DNA of 50,938 bases, from positions 1-50,938 of the forward strand of contig CACYQI010000040.1 of the NCBI GenBank assembly GCA_902776455.1, given 5' to 3'. The notes under the pieces are model-generated. The model did no database searches and had not been told where the DNA came from. It was given only the letters and a program-made list of their open reading frames with translations. Shown here piece by piece: positions 7,493-16,583 of the stretch. Positions within the stretch are counted from its first letter, which is position 1; each line of letters begins with the position of its first letter. The translations under genes and the position numbers were made by a program. Source of the DNA: an uncultured Bacteroidales bacterium (GTDB taxonomy: Bacteria > Bacteroidota > Bacteroidia > Bacteroidales > Bacteroidaceae).

Positions 7493-9127
7493 ATGAAACA
7501 AACTCTTATTCTCGGCAACATCATCACAATGGATCAAAAGAGGCCCTTTGCCAAGGCTATTGTAGTGAAGGATGGCGTATTTGCTTATATCGGTAGCCCC
7601 GCGGAAGCCAAAAGACTCGCCGGTGCCGATGCTAAGGTGCTGGACTACGGGGAGAACTATATCTACCCGGGCTTCCTGGAGTCGCACTGTCACGGCCACC
7701 TGGCTGGCTATCGAGCCATTGGTCAGGCAGACCTGATGCAGGCAGGCTTCACCAACTACCCTAAGTACCGCGAGATTATCAAGGAGTTCATCGCAAAGAA
7801 CCCAAAGAGCGAGCTCTATCTGGCTTCCGGTTGGGTGGAGAATGAAGAATACGTCAACAAGTCGTATCTCGACGAGATTTGTTCCGATAAGCCGCTCATC
7901 ATGCAAACGGGTGGCGGCCACTCCATGCTGCTCAACACCAAGGCGTTGGAGTGGGCAGGCATCGATGCTGCATACGCTAAGAAGTGGGGCTACAACCTCG
8001 TGCATGTTGATAAGGACGGCGAACCCGACGGCTACGTCTGCGAAGGTCCTGTGTTCGAGATTGCCCCGAAGCTTCCTACTTCCCTTGAGGAAATCAAAGA
8101 GTATCTGCTTGCCTGGCAGGACATAGCCTTCAAGGGTGGCTTTACCGCTGTGTCCGATGCAGGTGCTGAGATTGTACACCGCCTTGCTCCCAAGGCATAC
8201 TACGAGTTGGAGCAGGAAGGTAAGCTGAAGCTGCGCACTTACGCCTATATGTATGTCACCGACAACATCGCCGACCCGAAGGCAGAGATAGCCCGCATCG
8301 CGGCAGAACGTGCAGAGATGAGCGGCGAGTATTTCCATATTGTTGGTGCCAAAGCTTTCCTCGACGGCGTGACAGAGGCACATACGGGTTGGCAGAATCA
8401 GGACTATCTCGACCAGCCCGGCTATCACGGAGCTGAGCGTTTCAACGACCACGACAAGATGGTGCAGCTGATTGTCGAGGCCAACAAGGAAGGGATGTCG
8501 GTACACGTCCATTCGGAGGGCGGCGGAGCTACGCACTTCATGCTGGGATGCATCGAGGATGCAGAGAAGATTACCGGCAACAAGGATCAGCGCAACGTGC
8601 TGGCACACTTGCACTTCGTGACCGATGAGGATGTCCGTCGCATGGCAGAGACGGGTTCTATACCCGCTGTTCCGCCACTTTGGACGACGAAGGCTCCAGG
8701 TTTATACGAGCAGGAGGTGGCATATATGGGAAAGGAGTTGGCAGACCAAGCATATCCCATCAAGTCGTTCTATGATGCAGGAGCAAATGTGGTGTTCCAC
8801 TCCGACTTTCCTGTTTCGCCGATGATGGACATCAAGCTCAGCATCTACACGGCCGAGAAGCGCGACTATCCGAAGGAAGTGACCGGCGGCGCGACTTCCC
8901 CGCGCAACATGAAGGAAGCCATCACCCGCGAGCAGTCGCTGCGTGCCATGACCATCAACGTGGCTCGTCAGTGGCATCAAGAGCATCGCTTAGGCTCCAT
9001 CGAGTTTGGCAAGATAGCCAACATGACGGTGTTCGACTGCGATTTCCTGCACGACGACATCGAGAAGGTAGGACAGGCCAACATCATTGCCACCATCGTT
9101 GACGGCGAGGAGGTTTATAAAGCATGA
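7493..9127 (+). CDS. Amidohydrolase family protein (YtcJ-like metal-dependent hydrolase)
   Basis: A 544-residue member of the amidohydrolase superfamily (Amidohydro_3/YtcJ branch). The N-terminal beta-sandwich segment (KQTLILGNIITMDQKRPFAK) is typical. The metal-binding HxH motif appears as SHCHGH at about residues 64-69 after YPGFLESHCH. Further metal or substrate residues lie in HVHSEGGGATH (about 338-348), AHLHFVTDED (about 369-378) and FHSDFPVSPM (about 435-444, with the conserved Asp). The C-terminus shows the usual GSIEFGKIANMTVFDCDF return to the sandwich. No signal peptide is seen, so it is likely cytoplasmic. The substrate cannot be told from sequence; homologues act on formamides and other amide or cyclic amide substrates. 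Confidence 0.9.
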   Translation: MKQTLILGNIITMDQKRPFAKAIVVKDGVFAYIGSPAEAKRLAGADAKVLDYGENYIYPGFLESHCHGHLAGYRAIGQADLMQAGFTNYPKYREIIKEFIAKNPKSELYLASGWVENEEYVNKSYLDEICSDKPLIMQTGGGHSMLLNTKALEWAGIDAAYAKKWGYNLVHVDKDGEPDGYVCEGPVFEIAPKLPTSLEEIKEYLLAWQDIAFKGGFTAVSDAGAEIVHRLAPKAYYELEQEGKLKLRTYAYMYVTDNIADPKAEIARIAAERAEMSGEYFHIVGAKAFLDGVTEAHTGWQNQDYLDQPGYHGAERFNDHDKMVQLIVEANKEGMSVHVHSEGGGATHFMLGCIEDAEKITGNKDQRNVLAHLHFVTDEDVRRMAETGSIPAVPPLWTTKAPGLYEQEVAYMGKELADQAYPIKSFYDAGANVVFHSDFPVSPMMDIKLSIYTAEKRDYPKEVTGGATSPRNMKEAITREQSLRAMTINVARQWHQEHRLGSIEFGKIANMTVFDCDFLHDDIEKVGQANIIATIVDGEEVYKA

Positions 9128-9132
9128 TGAAG

Positions 9133-9195
9133 CTTCTATAGTCTCTATAGATTCTATAGCTTCTATAGTTACTATAGTTTCTATAGCTTCTATAG
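9133..9195. repeat. Seven tandem 9-bp repeats with palindromic CTATAG core
   Basis: Seven units of nnnCTATAG follow each other without gaps (starts 9133, 9142, 9151, 9160, 9169, 9178, 9187). They fill the space between the convergent amidohydrolase and GH66 genes. Confidence 0.95.
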
Positions 9196-9196
9196 T

Positions 9197-11801
9197 TTAG
9201 CGGAGGACTTTCTTGTCCTTGCTGATGAGGATGCCGCGAGGCAATCTGCTATTTACGACTGGGCGTCCGCTGAGGTCGTAGAGAAACCCGTCGGTCTCCT
9301 TTAGGGGTAGGACAAGAATCCCATCGTCGTTGTCTCTGAACAGCGTTAGCGTGCCGGATGGGATGTCGGCATGGGCTTGATAAACGTCTTCGTCGAGTTG
9401 GAGAGTCCAAGAACGTGTGGAAGATGTCGTTGAGGCGAGCGACGAAGGGATGTCGGGGACGAGCGATTCGCCGTTGGTCGTCGGGGCGAAATAGGTGTTG
9501 TCCTTCGTTGTGGCAGTCTCCGGCTCGATGACAATCATCGTCCAGAACTGCAAGGAGGGCAAGGTGAGGGTAATCGAGCCGGAAGCAGACGAGTACTTGT
9601 AGTCCGTCAGCTCCTGCATGGCGCCGCCGCAATAGTCGGGCGAAGCCACCCAGATGCGACGCACCTTGCCCATGCCCGACAGTCCGGTCAACTTGATGGA
9701 GAGTGCTTCGAAGCGTTTCGGCCAAGGTCGTGTGGCCTGATTGTCGTGCCAGCAGAGGAGGTAATCATCCGTGACATCGGTCGCGGTGTTGTCTTGTGTG
9801 AAATTAAGCAGATGGAGAACTTGCCTGCCGTTGACTTCGCGGGCGAGCAAAGTCACTTGGTTGGCGACCGGTTCCCACGTGTTAATCGTCACGTCGGAGC
9901 ATGTTGCCTTGACGTTTGTCCGCTCCGTCCATGGGTCGCGCAGCAGGTTCTCGTAGGCCGTGAGGAAGTCGTAGTAGCGCGTCATCCAGTCCTCCAGTTG
10001 GCTGTGCCACTTCATGCCGTCATAGGGGAAGTACTCTCGGCAGAGCATGTGATCGCCCCCAAGTTCGAGATGCGACCCGCCGAGGGCGAACATCACGGCA
10101 TCTGCCATGACGATGCCGGGCGTGTTGAAGTTCTTGCCGTTCGTGGTGTAGTTCATGTAGGCGGCAAGGACGGAGCGCAGGGCAGGGTTGAGGCTGAGGT
10201 TTTCGTCGATGACGTTCTTGATGTTCGCGAAGCGTCCGTCGCCGCTCGCAAGACTGCTTCCGGCCTGATTGCCCCAGACTTCCGAGTAGAGGAAGTCCAT
10301 CTTTCCTGTCCCTGCAATCTGTTGTGCGCCCCATTGTCCTACAGCGTTCATTATGAGCCGCTTGTCGGGGTGACGGTTCTTCATGTGGTTGATGAAGGTG
10401 GAGAAAGCGTCGCAGAGGTTGACAGGGTTGCCGTCGTAGTCATAGACGTTGCCTCGCCAGCCGAGTTGGTCTATCTGATAGCCGTCGAATTCGAGCATCG
10501 AATAGACCTCGTCGTTACGTTCTGCCAGGTAGTTCAGCCAGCCTTCGTTGGCTGGATTGACTACATAGATGTCGCTCTTCCACGTGCTGGACAAGTCGTG
10601 AGAGTCGATTGTCGAGTGGTTTCTGTCTTTGAAGATGAACCATTCGGGCTGTACGCCTCGCTCCTGCCAGCCGTCGAGGGCGCCGTAGCAGAGGTTGTAG
10701 AAGATGCTTTTCATGCCGCGGTCGTGTTGAGCGCGGATGTAGTTCTTGATGGCGGAGGTGTAGATGGTGCGGTTCGCCACGTCCGCCCAGCGGCCAGTCG
10801 TGGCAGTAGTGCCAGTCCTGGAACTGCACGCCGTTGATGTGGCAGCGGTTCAGCCACTTCATCTCGGTCCTTGTTTTAGTAAGTGTCTTGTCGTTGCCGA
10901 AGGTAGCCACGAAGCCGTAGCGCGGGAAGCGTGTCCAGTCGCTGCTGACGTCGATGGCGATGGTGGCAAGGATGTTGTCCGCTTCCTTGTCGGGACGATA
11001 GACCTCCACCATGTAGCCGCGGAAGTCTTCGGGCGGTGTCGTCCAAGTCCATGTGCGCGAAGAGAGTAGGGTATCCGCGACGATGTCGCCTAAGTAGCGA
11101 TAGCGAACCCTCGTCCCCGACAGGGGGACGGACGACAGGGTCAGCGTTACCGTTTCGCCCGGACTGTAGCTGCACTTGTCGGTCTCCATGCTGCTGCGGA
11201 GTTTGGGCAGTTTGACGGATGCTCCCGAAGCGAGCGTCGGCGCGATGGGACGTGCTTCGACCGACTTCTTGTAGGGTTTCGAATGGAGCGCCATCGTGCC
11301 GGACGAGAGGGTGAGCGTGCCGCTGTAGGTGCCGGCATCGGGTGCATCTTCGTGGAGGGCGAAGTCGTTAGCGTCGGAGAAAGACGTGCCGACGGCCGTT
11401 CCGATGGGGTAGAGGCAGAGCGGATAGACGCGCTTTGGCGGCAGGTTCCCCTCGGCGTCGGCAATCTGAATCTGCTTCGTGTTCGTGTTGACCTGCAGCT
11501 GACAAAGTCCGATGTTATCGACGCGGAACTTGTAGTCGCCGCTGGTGTGGAGGCTGATGGCTTGTGTGCCTCGTGCGAGCGGTGCGAAAGCGACGGACGG
11601 CCCCCAATGGTCGCCCCAGTCGGAAGCGCTCGTCATGAACTTCAGCTCCCCGCCGTGGTAGAGCCATCCCTCCCAGGTATATACTCCCTGACGTGTCCAG
11701 TTCGTACTGATGGCTGTGCCTACGATGTAGAGCGCGGCCTGCGAAGCCGACGAGAGCATCAGCAGCAGGGAGGCGAGGAAGAGAGGAATGTGTCGTTTCA
11801 T
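9197..11801 (-). pseudogene. GH66 dextranase-like glycoside hydrolase, frameshifted
   Basis: Two overlapping minus-strand frames together encode one secreted protein of about 865 residues. The first (from ATG 11801) has a signal peptide (about 1-22), an N-terminal carbohydrate-binding-like region and the start of the GH66 fold (RYGFVATFGND, HINGVQFQDWHY). The second continues from WADVANRTIY to the stop at 9197. It carries the expected GH66 residues: the Asp of GYQIDQLGWRG (near 10470; nucleophile by homology) and the Glu of FLYSEVWGNQ (near 10281; acid/base by homology). The frames would join if one extra base near 10785-10800 (for example C at 10790) were removed. The C-terminus has the tail YDLSGRPVVNSRLPRGILIS. 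Expected substrates are alpha-1,6-glucans. The frameshift may be real or a sequence error. Confidence 0.8.
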
Positions 11802-11833
11802 AATATATAAATATATAATGTATAATGCTTCTG

Positions 11834-11841
11834 CAAAGTTA
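11834..11841 (-). promoter_or_regulatory. -7 promoter element of the GH66 gene
   Basis: TAACTTTG on the minus strand lies about 32 bases upstream of the ATG at 11801 and matches TAnnTTTG. The -33 position has only a weak CTTTCG-like match. Confidence 0.6.
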
Positions 11842-11954
11842 CGAAGAAATTGTGAAATACGAAAGTTCTAAGGGAGTTTTTTTCGATTTTGAGCGGAAAA
11901 AAGTGGCACGAAGCAGCAGGTGTTGACTTGCCCCTTGAGAGGGGTGGTTCTACA

Positions 11955-12042
11955 CAACGTGGAGCATCGGCCGATTCTCCATGGAGAGTAAGCCGATTCT
12001 CCGTGGAGTGTAAGCCAATTCTCCATGGAGTGTAAAACCACC
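11955..12042. repeat. 22-bp palindromic-core array (copy 1), four units
   Basis: Cores start at 11955 (CAACGTGGAG), 11977 (CTCCATGGAG), 11999 (CTCCGTGGAG) and 12021 (CTCCATGGAG), exactly 22 bp apart. The inter-core sequence resembles AGTAAGCCGATT. The array fills much of the 385-bp divergent spacer between the GH66 and PH-domain genes; nothing else but promoters is seen in that spacer. Confidence 0.93.
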
Positions 12043-12134
12043 CCTCGCAGAGGAGCCAACGGAGCGGGGCGGAGAAGCGTCGAGAACCGACTGAAACAAA
12101 ATGGCGAAAAAGCCGAAACTTTCTGCCGCGTTTC

Positions 12135-12165
12135 TTGTTTCGTAAGGAAAAAGACAGTATCTTTG
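12135..12165 (+). promoter_or_regulatory. Promoter of the PH-acyltransferase-hrpB operon
   Basis: TTG at 12135-12137, a 20-bp spacer and TATCTTTG at 12158-12165 fit the Bacteroidetes -33/-7 consensus. The ATG follows 21 bases later, which decides the start at 12187 although the frame is open further upstream. Confidence 0.75.
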
Positions 12166-12186
12166 CAGTTGAAAACTTACAGAACT

Positions 12187-12765
12187 ATGGCGAATTACAT
12201 TAAGCAAAGCCTCGAGGAAGGCGAAACAATCATCTTCAAGGGACGGCTCCACTGGTCGTACATCTTCCGTTACCTCTTCTTCTCCCTGCTGTTTGTGCTG
12301 GGAGGAGCGACTTGCATCTTTCTGGCCTACTACAGGCAACCCGAGAAACAGCAGACGCTCTTCTACGTCGGCATCGCCTTGCTGGTGCTGGCTTTCATCA
12401 TTTGGATAGTGGGCCGCATCGTCAGGACTCGCAGCGAGTTTGCCGTCACCGACACCCGCTTCGTGCAGAAGGACGGCATCTTCAACATCAAGATGACCGA
12501 GATTCCACTGGCTCGCATCGAGACCGTTAACTTCTACCAGTCGCTCTGGCAAAGGATTCTCGGCACCGGATGCGTAGAGATGGTGGGCAGCGGAGGCACG
12601 TCGCATCAGGTGCATTGCATCGAGCAGCCCATGAAAGTGCGCAAGATCATCTGCGCCTCCATCAAGAAGCCCCAGCCTACTAATAGCGCTAGTAACACTA
12701 GTTCTACTAGTTCCACTAGTTCAACTAGCACTCCCAATAATCCTTCTTTGACTGAACAGCCATGA
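12187..12765 (+). CDS. PH domain-containing membrane protein (bPH2/YdbT-like)
   Basis: A 192-residue inner-membrane protein. Two membrane helices (about 26-48 and 55-78) are followed by a bacterial PH-like domain (about 80-160) with the usual SEFAVTDTRFVQKDGIF and ARIETVNFYQSLWQRILGTG blocks. Such proteins are widespread; a precise function is not known. The last about 30 residues are low-complexity Ser/Thr/Asn, encoded by 9-bp ACTAGTTCx repeats (12688-12732) that look like captured repeat DNA. The stop overlaps the ATG of the acyltransferase gene as ATGA, so the two are translationally coupled. The start is fixed by the promoter 21 bases upstream. Confidence 0.85.
   Translation: MANYIKQSLEEGETIIFKGRLHWSYIFRYLFFSLLFVLGGATCIFLAYYRQPEKQQTLFYVGIALLVLAFIIWIVGRIVRTRSEFAVTDTRFVQKDGIFNIKMTEIPLARIETVNFYQSLWQRILGTGCVEMVGSGGTSHQVHCIEQPMKVRKIICASIKKPQPTNSASNTSSTSSTSSTSTPNNPSLTEQP
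12688..12732. repeat. 9-bp repeats with ACTAGT core inside a coding region
   Basis: Five 9-bp units (starts 12688, 12697, 12706, 12715, 12724), mostly ACTAGTTCx, encode the Ser/Thr tail of the PH-domain protein. The period and the palindromic hexamer recall the CTATAG array at 9133-9195. Confidence 0.85.
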
Positions 12766-13877
12766 AACAGCAAGCTGAACAGCGCATCGCATTCGTCGAT
12801 TGGATTCGCGTCATCGCGTGCTTCCTGGTCATGCTCGTCCATGCCAGCGAGAACTTCTACGGTGCCGACGACAGCGGACTGGCAGGCAACATGTCGAAGC
12901 TTGCCACGGAAGCCAACCGCTTCTGGGTAGCCTTCTACGACGGAGCACTTGGCCGCGTCTCCGTACCCCTCTTTATGACCATCAGCGCCTTCCTGCTTGT
13001 GCCGATGAAGCCGGGCATGAGCATGACCGACTTCTACCGCCGGCGCTTCCTCCGCATCCTGCCGCCGATGATTGTCTTCATGTTGCTCTACTGCTTCCTG
13101 CCCCTGGCATGGGGCGGTATGACGTGGGAGACGTCGATGAACGACCTGTGCCGTCTGCCTTGGAACTTCCCGTCGATGGCCGGACATCTCTGGTTCATGT
13201 ACCCCCTCATCAGCCTCTATCTCATCATCCCCGTCGTGTCGCCTTGGCTCGAGAAGGCTTCCGCAAAGGACGAACGCCTGTTCCTCTACATCTTTGTCTT
13301 CTCGACGACCATGCCTTGGCTGCATCGCTTCGTGAGCGACGAACTGTGGGGCGAATGCTTCTGGAACGGCTTCCATGCCCTCTGGTACTGCTCCGGCTAC
13401 CTCGGCTACCTTGTCTTGGCGCACTACATCCGCTACCATCTCCGCTGGACAGACCGTAAGCGTATTGCTGTCGGCCTTGTCTGCTTCATCATCGGCGCCG
13501 CGTTCACGGGCTGGAGCTTCTGGCTGAAAGGCGTGCCCGGCGTTGCCATCGAGACCCCGATGCTCGAGTGGAGCTGGGAGTTCTGCACGCTCAACGTGCT
13601 CGTGGCGACCTACGGACTCTTCCTCCTCTTCTCGACGATTCATAGTCCGGCGCCTAAGCTCGTCACCTCTTTGGCTAAGCTCAGCTTCGGCATGTACTTG
13701 ATGCATCTGTTCTTCCTTGCTCCCATCGCCGTCTATTTCGTGAACGGCAACCAGGCTGAACCCCTGATTCCCGTTTGGGCAGCCATACCAGCGATAGCCG
13801 TCCTCAGCTTCATCTGCTGCGCCATCACCACGAAGATTGTCTCCATGCTGCCCAGCAGCAAGTGGATTGTAGGGTAA
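12762..13877 (+). CDS. Acyltransferase family 3 membrane protein
   Basis: A 371-residue integral membrane acyltransferase of the OafA/WecH type (Acyl_transf_3), which transfers acetyl or similar groups to cell-surface carbohydrates. The N-terminus has the family signature FVDWIRVIACFLVMLVHASE (about 8-27), including the conserved His. An R-R-F-L-R-I-L-P-P motif (YRRRFLRILPP, about 93-103) follows the second helix, and roughly ten hydrophobic helices cover the protein. A middle block, GHLWFMYPLISLYLIIPVVS, is also typical. It is translationally coupled to the PH-domain gene and lies 44 bases before hrpB. The acceptor is unknown. Confidence 0.9.
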   Translation: MKQQAEQRIAFVDWIRVIACFLVMLVHASENFYGADDSGLAGNMSKLATEANRFWVAFYDGALGRVSVPLFMTISAFLLVPMKPGMSMTDFYRRRFLRILPPMIVFMLLYCFLPLAWGGMTWETSMNDLCRLPWNFPSMAGHLWFMYPLISLYLIIPVVSPWLEKASAKDERLFLYIFVFSTTMPWLHRFVSDELWGECFWNGFHALWYCSGYLGYLVLAHYIRYHLRWTDRKRIAVGLVCFIIGAAFTGWSFWLKGVPGVAIETPMLEWSWEFCTLNVLVATYGLFLLFSTIHSPAPKLVTSLAKLSFGMYLMHLFFLAPIAVYFVNGNQAEPLIPVWAAIPAIAVLSFICCAITTKIVSMLPSSKWIVG

Positions 13878-13879
13878 GC

Positions 13880-13912
13880 CTCTCCTAAATCCTCCCCTAA
13901 AGGGAAGGACTT
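13880..13912. repeat. CCTCCCC/GGGGAGG-type palindromic repeat before hrpB
   Basis: TCCTCCCCTAAAGGGAAGGA and its flank belong to the same palindromic family as copies at about 5405-5420 and 5476-5550 and, inside hrpB, at 15466-15500 and 15671-15702. Confidence 0.6.
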
Positions 13913-13921
13913 GAAGTGTAG

Positions 13922-16480
13922 ATGGATAAGAAACTTCTCCTTGACCGCTCAGGTGAATTGCCTGCTTGGTCGATTGCCGATGTTGTGAGCCGGACGCTTC
14001 GAGAGCAGCAGGCTGTGGTCATTACAGCACCTCCGGGTGCCGGCAAATCGACCTTGCTTCCGCTCACCCTCATGCTTGATGCACCCGTGGAGGGTAAGAT
14101 TCTGATGCTCGAACCGCGCCGACTGGCCGCCCGACAAATTGCGGAGCGCATGGCGGAACTGCTCGGCGAACCTGTCGGAAAGACGATCGGCTACCGCATC
14201 CGCTTTGACACGTGCGTCAGCAAGGACACTAAGATTGAGGTCCTCACCGAAGGCATCCTGACGCGCATGCTGGAGAACGACCCGACGCTCGATGGCATCG
14301 GCATCGTCATCTTCGACGAGTTCCACGAGCGCAGCCTGCACTCCGACCTCGCTCTCGCACTCTCCCGACGCGCTCAGCAACTCCTTCGCCCCGACCTTCG
14401 CCTTCTCATCATGTCCGCCACCATCGACGCTTCGGCCATCTGTCAGGCGTTGCAGGCTCCGCTCATCGAGAGCCAAGGACGGATGTTTCCCGTCGAGGTT
14501 CGTTATGCAAAGGAGGATTCCGACCCTCGCGACATGCCGCAAGTGGCGGCACATGCCGTCCGTCAAGCCTTGAAGGAACAGGAAGGTGACATCCTCGTCT
14601 TCCTGCCCGGACAGGCAGACATCGTGAAGTGCGCCGAGTTGCTGCAAGGGAGTGCGGCCACCATCATGCCCCTCTACGGCAACCTCTTGCCCGCGGAACA
14701 GCGAAGAGCCATCTTGCCTTCGAGAAACGGCGAACGGAAAGTCGTGATTGCCACGCCTATTGCCGAGACTTCGCTGACCATCGAGGGCGTCCGCACCGTC
14801 ATCGACAGCGGACTATGCCGTATGCTCGTTTTCGACGGACGCAGCGGTTTGAGCCATCTCGAAACGGTGACAATCAGCATGGACATGGCGAAACAGCGCA
14901 TGGGCCGTGCAGGTCGTCTGGCACCCGGCACTTGCTATCGTCTGTGGACGAAGGCTGCGGAGCATCGCATGGCAGACGGACGTAAGCCGGAAATCGAGTA
15001 TGCCGACTTGGCGCCGCTGCTGCTCGACGTCGCTGCCTTTGGCGAAGCGGATGCTGCAGCCTTGCCTTGGCTCACGAAGCCGCCCGTAAAGAGTCTTGTC
15101 GAAGCACGTCATCTCCTTCTCTCCCTCGGGGCAATCGACGAGAAAGGCATCACGCCGCTCGGCAAAAGAATGGCTGCCTTGCCGTGCCATCCCCGCATCT
15201 CCCGAATGATACTCCGTGCCGCATCTCTTGGCACGACAAGTCTTGCCTGCGACATCGCCGCTTTGCTCGAAGAGAAAGACCCGCTTGCGCAGAACGAAAA
15301 CGAAGCAGACATCGGCTTGCGTATCAGTCAGTTGCAGCGTGCCAGACAGTACAAAAGCCTTGGCCCATGGCAGCGTATCGCCCAGGTTGCCGAAGCTTAT
15401 AGAAAGATGATGAAGGTTTCATCGTCCACCCCTCCCTTGCATACATCCAAGGCTGAGGAGCCGTTCCCCCCTCCTTTGGAGAGGACGGGGGAGGCCGGCC
15501 CTTTGCTTGCCTACGCCTACCCCGAGCGTATTGCGATGCAAATGGACAAGGCTGGACGCTATCGGCTTGCCAGTGGCGACGAGGTACGCCTCGACCGCAG
15601 CGACCCGCTGTCGTCTTATCCCTGGCTTGTCTTTGCGAAAACCCAGTCTATTGGCGTTGCAAGCAAAGAAGCCTCCCTTTTAAGGGGAGGTTTGGTGGGG
15701 TCTCCTGTCGAGCAGTCGGACATTGAGGAACTGGCTTCGCAACGCGACCTTGTAGCTTGGGACAGCAACAGAGAAGGACTTGTCATGCAGCACGAATGGC
15801 GCATCGGACGCCTGTTGCTACGTTCCAAACCCATCCACGATGCACCGCGCGACATGCTGGAACAGGTGCTTTTCGATGCCGTGAAGAAGGAAGGACTCAG
15901 CATGTTGTCGTGGAGCGACGAAGTCGGTGCCTTGCAGCGACGCGTGGCGCAAGTGGCCGCATGGCATCCCGAACTGAACATCCCCGACCTCTCTACCAAG
16001 CATCTCCTTGCTACGGCTCACGAATGGCTACCTTATTATATGTATGAAGCCGACGGTCGCTTGCGCTCCACTGGTGCGTCACTCCGCAAAATCGACTTGT
16101 GCGAAGTGCTGTGGGCACTCGTTCCTTTCGAACTTCAGCAGCAGATAGACCGCCTTGCACCTTCGCATATACAGGTTCCTACGGGCAGTCGCATCCGTGT
16201 GGACTACCGTGCTGGTGCCGCGGCCCCCATATTGAGTGTGCGCCTTCAGGAGTGCTTCGGCATGAAGGAGACACCGTGTGTGAACGATGGGAAGGTGCCT
16301 GTGCTTATGGAACTGCTCTCGCCGGGCTACAAACCTGTGCAGCTCACGAGCAACCTGAAAAGCTTCTGGCAGAACGTTTACTTCGAAGTGCGAGGCGAAT
16401 TGCGCCGTCGCTATCCTAAGCACTATTGGCCTGACAACCCCTTGGAGGCAGAAGCTGTCAGAGGAACGAAGAAAAGGTGA
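13922..16480 (+). CDS. hrpB: ATP-dependent helicase HrpB
   Basis: An 852-residue DExH-box helicase of the HrpB family; its cellular role is poorly defined. Walker A is PPGAGKST (about 37-44), the DEFH box is at about 132-135 and SAT at about 165-167. The helicase C-terminal domain has QRMGRAGRLAPGTCYRLW (about 323-340), and the HA2 and HrpB C-terminal regions follow. Two in-frame insertions look foreign: about residues 500-522 (SSSTPPLHTSKAEEPFPPPL and on) and about 581-592 (KEASLLRGGLVG). Both are encoded by CTCC..GGAG palindromic DNA like that in intergenic regions. It lies 44 bases after the acyltransferase gene and is probably the last gene of that operon. Confidence 0.9.
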   Translation: MDKKLLLDRSGELPAWSIADVVSRTLREQQAVVITAPPGAGKSTLLPLTLMLDAPVEGKILMLEPRRLAARQIAERMAELLGEPVGKTIGYRIRFDTCVSKDTKIEVLTEGILTRMLENDPTLDGIGIVIFDEFHERSLHSDLALALSRRAQQLLRPDLRLLIMSATIDASAICQALQAPLIESQGRMFPVEVRYAKEDSDPRDMPQVAAHAVRQALKEQEGDILVFLPGQADIVKCAELLQGSAATIMPLYGNLLPAEQRRAILPSRNGERKVVIATPIAETSLTIEGVRTVIDSGLCRMLVFDGRSGLSHLETVTISMDMAKQRMGRAGRLAPGTCYRLWTKAAEHRMADGRKPEIEYADLAPLLLDVAAFGEADAAALPWLTKPPVKSLVEARHLLLSLGAIDEKGITPLGKRMAALPCHPRISRMILRAASLGTTSLACDIAALLEEKDPLAQNENEADIGLRISQLQRARQYKSLGPWQRIAQVAEAYRKMMKVSSSTPPLHTSKAEEPFPPPLERTGEAGPLLAYAYPERIAMQMDKAGRYRLASGDEVRLDRSDPLSSYPWLVFAKTQSIGVASKEASLLRGGLVGSPVEQSDIEELASQRDLVAWDSNREGLVMQHEWRIGRLLLRSKPIHDAPRDMLEQVLFDAVKKEGLSMLSWSDEVGALQRRVAQVAAWHPELNIPDLSTKHLLATAHEWLPYYMYEADGRLRSTGASLRKIDLCEVLWALVPFELQQQIDRLAPSHIQVPTGSRIRVDYRAGAAAPILSVRLQECFGMKETPCVNDGKVPVLMELLSPGYKPVQLTSNLKSFWQNVYFEVRGELRRRYPKHYWPDNPLEAEAVRGTKKR

Positions 16481-16510
16481 AAAGTTGAAAGAGTAAATAG
16501 ATGAAAAAGA

Positions 16511-16571
16511 GAAAAGGTGAAAGAGTGAAGCCCTTGATTATGATTTGTCACTCTTTCACCTTTTCACTTTT
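16511..16571. terminator. Bidirectional terminator between hrpB and the fasciclin gene
   Basis: A perfect 18-bp inverted repeat (arms 16511-16528 and 16548-16565, GAAAAGGTGAAAGAGTGA and its complement) with a 19-nt loop. A run of T follows on the plus strand, and A-rich sequence precedes it for the minus strand. It lies between two convergent genes. Confidence 0.75.
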
Positions 16572-16583
16572 TTCAGCTTTCCT

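Noticed and set aside
12606-13706. 366-residue minus-strand open frame opposite the acyltransferase gene
   Set aside because: Highly charged, low-complexity translation; it lies opposite a clear membrane acyltransferase.
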